From contig JAODUO010001225.1 of assembly GCA_025642075.2 (NCBI GenBank), positions 62,001 to 126,000 on the forward strand: 64,000 nt of DNA. Reading direction: 5' to 3'. This document shows positions 55,720 through 64,000 of the stretch, in pieces. Position 1 is the first letter of the stretch. Every line of letters starts with the position of its first letter. The notes beneath the pieces were generated by a model. The model did not search any database. It was not told where the DNA came from and worked only from the letters and a program-made list of their open reading frames with translations. The stretch comes from Ridgeia piscesae. Taxonomy: Eukaryota; Annelida; Polychaeta; Sabellida; Siboglinidae. A program made the position numbers and the translations under genes.

Positions 55720-56720
55720 CTAGAGATTCAACTCTAGATGGCAGGTGGACTAGGGAAGCTATTTGGCTTATCGAGAGTCCAACCTATCTATCCGCCCGTC
55801 TTAGGTATATGTCGATTTTATTTTTAAATATATTAACACTACTAGCACCTACACAATCAGCTGATAATCTGTTCCATTCGTTTACTGTTCTTTGTGAAAA
55901 TGAAAATTTTCTAATATCTAGTCTACACTGCTTCTTTGCTAATGTAACTCCATGTCCTCTAGTCCTTCTCTCTTCCTTGACTGTGAAAAAAATATTTCTG
56001 TCAATATTTTCATATCCATTCAATATTTTAAACACCTCAATCTGATCTCCTCTCAATCTTCTGGTTTCTAGTGTTGTTAAACCACATTCTCTTAGACGCA
56101 TTTCATAACTAATATTCCTGAGTTTTGGTATCATTTTGGTTGCTCTCCTTTGTACTCTTTCTAGCATATCAATATCCTTCTTGCGATATGGCCTCCATGC
56201 TTGTATACAATATTCTAAGTGAGGCCTAACTATTGTTTTATACAGCGGTATTATTAGTTCTTTTTTCTTTGTACACTATATTTCGCCTAATTAATCCAAG
56301 AATTTGGTTTCCCTTTGCTGCTGCAATTCCACACTGCTCTGATACCTTCATGTCAGCACTAATAGTTAACCCTAAGTCCTTTTCCTTTAAGGTAGTATTT
56401 AGTACAGTATCACCCATTGTATATTGTGCATCTTCATTCCCATGTCCTGTGTGAAGGCACTTACACTTTCCAAAATTAAACAGCATTTGCCACTTCTCAG
56501 ACCATTCTATCAACTTATTAAGATCATCTTGTAAATGCTGTCTATCTGCATCACTTTTAATTTTCCTAAACACTTTTGTGACGTCCGCAAACTTCAACAC
56601 CTTGCTTGTTATGTCATCATCCAAATCATTGATATATATTAAGAATAAAATAGGTCCCAGTACTGATCCCTGCGGTACTCCACTCAAAACCGCTTTCCAG
56701 TTTGAAACCTCCCCATCAAC
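55720..56720 (-). mobile_element. CR1-type LINE 3' half
   Basis: On the minus strand, 56687-56238 has MSGVPQGSVLGPILFLIYIN, then VLKFADVTKVFRKI (the catalytic box reads FADV, so it has lost its second Asp) and WQMLFNFGKCKCLHTG. Then, after a frameshift, 56167-55784 has MLERVQRRATKMIPKLRNIS, RRLRGDQIEVFKILNGY and SFSQRTVNEWNRLSADC. Same family as 24750-25258. The 5' half is missing. Confidence 0.9.
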
Positions 56721-57640
56721 TACTACTACTTGGAACTAGTTGAGACTCGCTGTCAGTTATGGCTTATAAGTTGTTGAAACTTACAGTTAGAACGACATGT
56801 GTCTTTATATGCATTGTAAATGGAAACATATTCATCTTCATTTTGTATCATTTTTACGTAACTTTCATCGGAGTCACATTATAATGTAGTCCCCCCATTT
56901 TTTTCAGTTCAGAAAAACACTTACAGGCCTATAGCGAGATTATCACGTAATCCGGCCCCTCTCTTAAAAACTCTACATCGTCATCGGTGAAGTAAAATTA
57001 TTAGGAGTCCAGATATAAACTTCCGACTACCCAGTAGCAGATCACTAGACAAATTGCTTGGTAAGTTTTGTTGTCCGCAGCCGCAATTTGATCTAAGACT
57101 AAGACCAGTCAATAATCGTTCATCATGCTGGGCTCTATCGTGTTGCACCCTTGTGTTGATATGTTAATAGGCAATAGCCATCAAGCACATTATAGATGAT
57201 AACTTTTTGTTTGCCCTGTCACTCCTTGGGTGGCATTCTGGTCGCCCTGGTGGATACGGAACGAGCGGATTCCTGCACTTTGTGTAATTTGATCCCATCT
57301 GAGTGATGACAAATTTCTTTGCCAAAAGGTGGTATTGGGAAGCCCTACACATGCATCCCTGTATGTCTTGTCACTCTTATGAATCAGGCAAGCAGTTATG
57401 GATCAAAAGTCTACCCTCCATATCTCCAGTGATTGGGGCGGGCCGTAGTCCCTATTCAAATACATGTAGCCAACATGTGTTTTAAATAAGATAATTTAAG
57501 GTTTTTTTATTTTAGAATTAACACCAGACCAACCATATATTATGTGTTATATTTACTAAAAATACTTATAATATTTCAGGACATATATATATATATATAT
57601 ATGTCCTGAAATATCTATAAGTATTTTGGCACGGTCCCCC

Positions 57641-57697
<57 letters not shown>

Positions 57698-60600
57698 CAT
57701 ATCATATTAACATATTCAACATGTTTTCACTCTGCATATCACCAAAAATCTGTTACCTTCAATAGCCTAAATTGTCTCACTCTATATACCTGGAAATACT
57801 GACTGTGATAACCATAATGCACAACCTATGTTTGACCTCAACCTTTCATAAAATTGATCAATGTACAACCATATATTTAAGACAATTACAATAAACTAAT
57901 GCATCATCTCATGCATCCACAACACATCTTTGCCTAAGAACCCTAATGACATATCTCCATTTTGGCACAAACTGGTTACTATGATTGTTGTATCATTTTC
58001 CTGTCATTCTAACGTATCTACTACAATTCATGAATAGTGCTGTTATTATCACACCTCGGGGAGGGGACTAAGGGTGTAAAGACACAGGGAAAGTGGGTTA
58101 TCTACATGAAGCTTTACTATTTTTCATCCAAGGGGAGATCATTTGGCAAAATGTCTTTAAAAAATGTATACTTGTAAATAAATATGAGAGTGCTATGCTT
58201 GTTATAATTTACGTTATCTATAGCATGTTATAATTTACGTTATCTATAGTAACAATAACACACTAACAATTTATTTATGGCATCTCCTCTATTGCACCCT
58301 TGGACCATTTGTCTCTGTGTTACGTATCATATTTGGGAAAATATGAGAGTTCCTTTCAGTTGTTTCTACATGGACATCTCTGTCAGATAACAAAATTTTC
58401 TGGCAACTTTCCGTCTTTGAATTGGCTAATATTTTTATGTCAAAATATGGATCAGAACTACCCTGGTATATTATACTAAAAATGTAATCTTCATTTGATG
58501 ATTTTCCAAACGTTGATGGAAATGTAAAATTTGGCAAACTACAACAAAATAGCAGGGTTGTCATATTAAGAGGTTTCTTTAAGATGACCACAGTTTCCCT
58601 TTCATGTCCCCCTAAACCTAATTAGTTTGGTCATTTCATGACGGGATGATGGCATATTCACATGTGCGATAATCTTAGTATGTGTTTTAGCATATGTCTT
58701 TGTCCGCACTGTCAGGTATGCCCTGAATATCCATCTTGTCAGGGCAGATAGATGCATGACCGATTTCCATCCCAATGACATAGGTTCTATATAATCCGGG
58801 TCACAGCCCTTCCCCTTAGCTGGAGGCTACAGCCTATCCCACTTGATCATTATTCACATTGCCAAGGACCACAGTGACCAATATTTAGATCTCTACCCCA
58901 ACACAGTGAACCAACTCAAAACATTCAACAGCTGGCCCTGTTGGCCTACTCCAGAAATTAATCATAAGCTGTCTTAACTAGGCCTAGGGCTAGGGTTAGG
59001 GGCACAACAACACATATCCAAGTTACAAATTTCGTCTTAGCAGACTTTTTTACATTTATTACTTTGCTCAACAGTTCTATTCTATATATCCTGCCAGTGA
59101 GTACAGCACTTTCTGCCTGGCAAGGAGATGGCAGCCAGTGGTCCACGGCAGCTTCAGTGCAGTGGGCCAGCTTGTCACTCTAGTCTATAGGGGAAAGATT
59201 AATGATCTAACTCTGTGCATTCGACCCACTTTTGAGAAATTAATAAACTTGCGCCCAAGCCTTCCCACTCGTGCTCGTCTATTAGGGACGATAAGGTAGT
59301 GTGGTTAATTTAGCAATAGTAGTGCACTGGGTCTGTCCACAAAATGAAGATTTTCACAGCCGCTATGGCCATTTTGTGTATGCAAGTATGGTCTAGCTTT
59401 GGTTTGTGAAGCGTGAGTTTTACATTTTACTGACCATTTTTTTCCAGGAGTCTGTCTGCATTATATTGATGAGACAATGGCTAGTGATTTATAATTAAAG
59501 ACTTTGATGGCTTGAAGCTTCCCGGCGTTTTCATTAACACAGTCACAGATCTCTGACACTTTGTCTGTGTTCCATGATGTGTCCCCAACATTGAAGTCAC
59601 CGGCGAATGGTGGTGATTATGGCAAATGGTTGGAGGTTTACGCATACACGTGGTGTGCAGTTTTGTTAGGGATTCTTCTAAGTACTGTAGATGTTGTAGC
59701 AGGACTCATGGTGGTTGGTAGAAAGAGTCCAACTATAGTTTCTGCGGTGGAACTCCGTACACATCCTTTGATAAGTCTTTCTCGTCTGTGGTCAGGACAT
59801 CTCCCCTGATTGCACAAAACACTCGATCCACTGCTGCGTTTGGTATGGTCTTTCCGGTATATGTCCGTGTAGCACACGCACTGGGGAGGGAAGAGGCTGT
59901 AAGTGCGGAATGTACAGTCAATTTTGGACTCATCCCAGAATGATATGTGGGTAATATTGGTGAAGTATCGTCACAGCTCTTAATATTTCCCTTGATGCTG
60001 GTACAGTTCACTAATAGAATCTTAGTGAATGTTGAGCATTTCTTGGAGAATTGTTGTTGTGTACAAGGCACCTGCATTGTCTTCGACAGTCTGTTGCCTC
60101 TCTGTGGGTCAGGAGAGCATTGCAATTGTTTCAAATCATAGAACATTGACCTGGACATACACATGGCAGGTTTGCATGTTTGTTGACACAACTGAATCAG
60201 CAAGCTGCTTGAATAAGTGATTGTCATGGTGACGGTCACAGTTGATATGGCAATTATGGAGGAACAAAAACACATATGTTCAGGTTGAAGCTGTTGCCAT
60301 TGCAGTAATCTACACACAATATTGCTGAACACTTGAAATAAAGTTGCTAATAGCATGACAACGGTGTCACATTTAGGCGGGGAACAATGTCCAGCTCTCA
60401 GGATGTTTTCTTTCACTAGTATTTCTTAGTAACTGATACACTGGGCCATCACAAAGTCATAATGACCACTCCCAACTCGGGGTCTTTTGGCCTCAGGGAG
60501 CCAGAAACCCCCCTTTCGGGCCTGAAATGAAATAAATTCAAATATTTTGTTACTGTGGGGCCATACATAGATGTAGACCAAAAAGTATTGGCAGAAGGCA

Positions 60601-60760
60601 TCCCGAAACATTGGGGAAGGCAGTGGTGTATGATTTGGGTGTTCGCCCCAATTCAGTTCCACTGTGTGAACCATTCAGTCCCCACAAAATGAAAAAATCC
60701 TCCGCCTGACAAGATAGTGTCATAAATGAATATTTACAAATCTTTTTATGTACAAAATGG
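56721..60760. other. Intergenic, no gene recognised
   Basis: AT-rich to mixed DNA with a TA hairpin (57559-57627), a second TA run (57642-57691) and a short duplication 'ttataatttacgttatctat' near 58200-58250. Minus-strand frames at 59638-60416 looked briefly like a transposase but do not hold up. Confidence 0.55.
57559..57627. repeat. Inverted repeat around a TA core
   Basis: AAAATACTTATA and TTTCAGGACATATATATA, then the mirrored TATATATGTCCTGAAAT and CTATAAGTATTTT. The stem is about 33 base pairs with one or two mismatches, and a second TA array follows 15 bases later. Confidence 0.85.
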
Positions 60761-60764
60761 CAAT

Positions 60765-61134
<370 letters not shown>

Positions 61135-61275
61135 GCTTCTTATGCGCCAATATAGGTGGCGCTGCTCGGCTGCGACACACGACTCACTGATCTCCAGCTG
61201 TTTTCTAATGTTTATTTACATATCTACAAACTCGTTCTACAAATCTTAATGCGACATTGACTTCTTTAGTGCAGC

Positions 61276-62463
61276 ATGCCTTCAATGGTAAAGGTATTGT
61301 GTATATTTTTATGCTTGTTCGTGCTCTTGAGCGACTTATGTTCTGGTCTTCGACCCGAAGACCACACCCAACAACATGGCGTGTTCTTTTACACGCGGAA
61401 TGAACTGCTTCGGCTACGCCCGCCTCCATATCCGCCGTCTTCACGGCCGCTGATGCCGACTGTCAACACCACACAAGATGCGTCCAAGAAACGCAAACGA
61501 GGTAGGCGTGGTGGTGTAAAGAACAGACTTCGTAGACGACCAGCAAAACCACCCCTACCATATGTTGTATTTGCAAACGTCCAGTCGCTGTACAACAACA
61601 TTGACGAGCTTCACGCAAAGTGCCGATACGACAACGTCTATCGAGAGGCCTGCGTGATGGCCTTTTGTGAGACATGGCTGGACTCTACCCGTCCAGACGA
61701 TGACATCATTCTGGACGGGTTTACTGTGTACCGTTCAGACAGAACCAAAGAATCGGGCAAGACGAGAGGAGGGGGTTTGTGCATTTACATAAACAATCGG
61801 TGGTGTTCCAACGTTAAAATACACACCACACTCTGTTCACCGAACTTGGAATTGTTAACGCTGTCTGTTCGCCCGTTCTATTTACCGCGGGAATTTAGCA
61901 ACATTGTGTTATGTTGTGTTTATGTTCCACCCAGTGCAGACGCAATCGCCGCAGCCGACACAATAGCTTCTTACATGCAGTCAATGTTGTTATGCTACCC
62001 GGACGCTCCTGTGTTGGTTATGGGCGACTTTAACAGCTGCACGTTGGATACTGCGTTACCGTCATTTCATCAATATGTTCATGTGCCAACAAGGAACAAC
62101 AAGACAATAGATTTATGCTATGGGAATATTCCCAGTGCTTACTCCGCTCGTGCTCACCCTCCCCTCGGTCGTGCCGATCACAATGTCATCAACCTCATCC
62201 CGGACCCAGCGTATCGACAACTGTTGAAGAGAGTCAAGCCGACCAAGGTCAAGGTTCGACAATGGACTCAGGATGCCACCATGCAGCTCCAGGGATCTCT
62301 GGCTTGCACAGATTGGGGTGTGTTTGCACTTGATTCCGTGAACTTAAATGAACACGCTTCTATCATTACGGACTACATTACCTTTTGCATGGACTCTACC
62401 ATTCCAATGAAAACTGTGACTGTTTATCCTAATTCAAAGCCTTGGATCACGTCTGATATATAA
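61276..62463 (+). CDS. LINE endonuclease part
   Basis: Codes for an apurinic-type endonuclease: FANVQSLYNNIDEL (Asn), VMAFCETWLDS (Glu), TRGGGLCIYIN, VLVMGDFNSCTLDTAL (Asp/Asn), NKTIDLCYGN, and GRADHNVINLIPD (Asp/His). All expected catalytic residues are present. Before it come a basic KKRKRGRRGG-type linker and, at the very start, a hydrophobic stretch VKVLCIFLCLFVLLSDLCSG that looks like a signal peptide. The frame ends in TAA only because of a 2-base TA insertion; the next codons fit the family's SKPWIT-x-D-I-K segment in the other frame. Confidence 0.85.
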   Translation: MPSMVKVLCIFLCLFVLLSDLCSGLRPEDHTQQHGVFFYTRNELLRLRPPPYPPSSRPLMPTVNTTQDASKKRKRGRRGGVKNRLRRRPAKPPLPYVVFANVQSLYNNIDELHAKCRYDNVYREACVMAFCETWLDSTRPDDDIILDGFTVYRSDRTKESGKTRGGGLCIYINNRWCSNVKIHTTLCSPNLELLTLSVRPFYLPREFSNIVLCCVYVPPSADAIAAADTIASYMQSMLLCYPDAPVLVMGDFNSCTLDTALPSFHQYVHVPTRNNKTIDLCYGNIPSAYSARAHPPLGRADHNVINLIPDPAYRQLLKRVKPTKVKVRQWTQDATMQLQGSLACTDWGVFALDSVNLNEHASIITDYITFCMDSTIPMKTVTVYPNSKPWITSDI

Positions 62464-62516
62464 AAAACACGCTTAAGAACAAACAAATCGCATACCGCTC
62501 TAAGGACATACACACA

Positions 62517-63878
62517 ATGAAAAACGCACACAGACAGCTACAAACAGAAATCTCGCAAGCAAAACAAATGTATCGTGAAAAGGTTGAAAATGAGTTTAGC
62601 TGCATGAACACTAAACAGGCCTTTGCGCATTTGAAAAAGATGTCAGGTCGTTTGGACAGATTATCTGTCCCTTCAACTACTGATCCATTGAAATTTGCTT
62701 CAGACTTAAATTTGTTTTATAACAGATTTGACAGCCATGATTTTTCTATTGAGTGTCAGTCGCTCCTAGCTGCTGGCCCTTTACCCGTACCAGGTGATAT
62801 TGACATTTCTACCGTGGATGTCACAAATCAATTCAAAAAGTGTAAGGCTAATAAAGCTCCTGGTCCAGATGGCATTCCAGGCCGCTTACTTAAAGAGTGT
62901 GCAATTGAGTTAGGTCTGGTATTTCAGCCACTATTTAAACAGTCTGTGGATATAGGTGTGATTCCAACCATCTGGAAAACGTCTGTAGTGGTACCCGTCC
63001 CTAAAATGTCATCACCGTCAGAGTTAAACCACTTCAGACCTGTGGCCCTAACGTCCATCGTCATGAAATGTTTTGAAAGACTGATTTTGTCTCACATTCT
63101 CCCACATGTTCAATCTCAACTGGACCCATATCAATTCGCTTACCGTTCCAGAAGAGGCACTGACGATGCAATAGCTTGCCTTTTACACAAACTATTTGAA
63201 CACATGGAGACAGCTGGCAACTATGCTCGAATCTTATTTATAGATTTCAGTTCAGCACTTAACACAATACAAAGGCATGTCATGATTGATAAACTACAGA
63301 AACTAGAAGTTCCAGCCGCACTTGTTCACTGGGTTTTCAATTTCTTAAGTAATCGCCCGCAGTGTGTTCGAGTGGGTGACATAAAGTCACCAGTGCTTGT
63401 TAGCAACACAGGTGCGCCTCAGGGTTGTGTTCTGAGTCCATTTTTGTACACCTTGTATACAAATGACTGTCGTAGTGTTGATTCATCTACCCAATTTGTG
63501 AGGTTTTCTGATGATACAGCCATGCTCGCTCTTTTGAATGATTTTGCCTCATACCAGTCATATCTTTCTTCAGTGGTACGTTTCTCTAGTTGGTGCAGTA
63601 ACAATTGTCTGCATCTGAATGTTTCCAAAACGAAAGAAATGTGCATCGACTTTCGTCGTAATAGAACTGTCATTAGTCCTATTGTCATCAACGGTGAACC
63701 TGTGGAACAGGTTGATTCATTCAAATACCTCGGTGTTATATTAGATGAAAAATTGTCATTTATAGAGCGCATGTTACAGCCGTGCAAAAGAAGTCTCAGC
63801 AGCGACTGCACGTTCTTCGAAAGTTACGAGCTTTCTATGTTGATCCACTACTTCTTCTACGCCTTTACCGTAGCATAA
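62517..63878 (+). CDS. LINE reverse transcriptase part
   Basis: RT blocks in order: KCKANKAPGPDGIPGRLLKE, HFRPVALTSIVMKCFERLIL, YQFAYRSRRGTDDAIACLLH, ILFIDFSSALNTIQ, NTGAPQGCVLSPFLYTLYTN, FVRFSDDTAMLAL (the catalytic box reads FSDD; the two Asp are kept) and YLGVILDEKLSF. The last 35 or so residues are out of frame after an indel near 63766, so the true C-terminal thumb continues in another frame. Could be nearly functional if not for the indels. Confidence 0.88.
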   Translation: MKNAHRQLQTEISQAKQMYREKVENEFSCMNTKQAFAHLKKMSGRLDRLSVPSTTDPLKFASDLNLFYNRFDSHDFSIECQSLLAAGPLPVPGDIDISTVDVTNQFKKCKANKAPGPDGIPGRLLKECAIELGLVFQPLFKQSVDIGVIPTIWKTSVVVPVPKMSSPSELNHFRPVALTSIVMKCFERLILSHILPHVQSQLDPYQFAYRSRRGTDDAIACLLHKLFEHMETAGNYARILFIDFSSALNTIQRHVMIDKLQKLEVPAALVHWVFNFLSNRPQCVRVGDIKSPVLVSNTGAPQGCVLSPFLYTLYTNDCRSVDSSTQFVRFSDDTAMLALLNDFASYQSYLSSVVRFSSWCSNNCLHLNVSKTKEMCIDFRRNRTVISPIVINGEPVEQVDSFKYLGVILDEKLSFIERMLQPCKRSLSSDCTFFESYELSMLIHYFFYAFTVA

Positions 63879-64000
63879 TCGAGCCTCTCTTAATCTACTG
63901 CAGCATTTGTTACTACCCTGCTCTTTCTGTGAAAAACCGTAACAGGCTTCTGAAAATCTCACATGTTTCTGCCAAGATCATTGGTTTACCTACACCAAAG

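Larger units (their letters stand above)
61160..64000 (+). mobile_element. Nearly complete non-LTR retrotransposon (CR1/Rex1-like group), cut by the window end
   Basis: One polyprotein region with endonuclease then reverse transcriptase, interrupted by two small frameshifts (an extra TA near 62457-62462 and an indel near 63766). After 63766 the reading goes on in another frame (LRKLRAFYVDPLLLLRLYRS, IIEPLLIYCSICYYPALS) to the window edge. The best-preserved mobile element here. Its 5' side starts just after the AAT array. Confidence 0.88.

Noticed and set aside
58978..59002. CTAGGGCTAGGGTTAGGGGC, telomere-like TTAGGG
   Set aside because: Only one or two imperfect units; too short to be an interstitial telomere tract.
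59638..60416. Minus-strand frames with a 'WDESK'-like step, suggestive of a Tc1/mariner transposase
   Set aside because: Only one weak motif; no DDE spacing, no helix-turn-helix, no terminal repeats found.

Overview
The window is eukaryotic and animal. It holds one large split gene with GT-AG introns, CR1/L2-type LINE remnants, Polinton (Maverick) relics, very long microsatellites and minisatellites, and AT-rich intergenic DNA. The gene content (Ig/FN3 receptor with ITIM-like tail, PHD and hAT relics, Polinton) fits a marine invertebrate. A mollusc or another lophotrochozoan is my best guess, but the sequence alone does not settle the phylum.

Positions 1-34310, + strand: the 3' part of a single-pass receptor gene. 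I reconstruct 14 coding exons: seven Ig domains, two FN3-type domains, one transmembrane exon, a 27-base microexon and three cytoplasmic exons. The splice phases join without a break (phase 1 throughout, then one phase-0 junction) to a TAA stop at 33897-33899 and an AATAAA at 34285. The joined exons encode about 1088 residues. The 5' end, with any signal peptide, lies before the window. The tail has six tyrosine motifs, including ITIM-like, ITSM-like and Y-x-N types, so the protein looks like a phosphotyrosine-signalling surface receptor. Its introns carry a GTA array, a 23-base minisatellite that copies the exon 5 splice donor, a 14-base minisatellite of about 1.67 kb, and several LINE fragments. 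Two of those fragments touch exon borders.

Positions 34310-41000: intergenic DNA with a LINE ORF1-like fragment, paired hairpin modules, TA and CATA arrays, and a PHD-finger pseudogene.

Positions 41000-54300: a nest of large mobile elements. A decayed Polinton (protease and packaging ATPase, both minus strand) lies beside a structure of about 10.4 kb. That structure has inverted arms of 3.4 and 4.1 kb, themselves built from subrepeats and a minisatellite. They flank a minus-strand pseudogene with an Asteroid/XPG-like 'FDRY' region, an 'SGCDT' motif and a Cys-rich tail. This foldback-like element is the best candidate for something undescribed.

Positions 54300-64000: a GGGA array, a CR1 fragment, a long stretch with no recognised gene, a compound trinucleotide array and, at the right edge, a nearly complete non-LTR retrotransposon (endonuclease plus reverse transcriptase) broken by small frameshifts. 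It runs out of the window.
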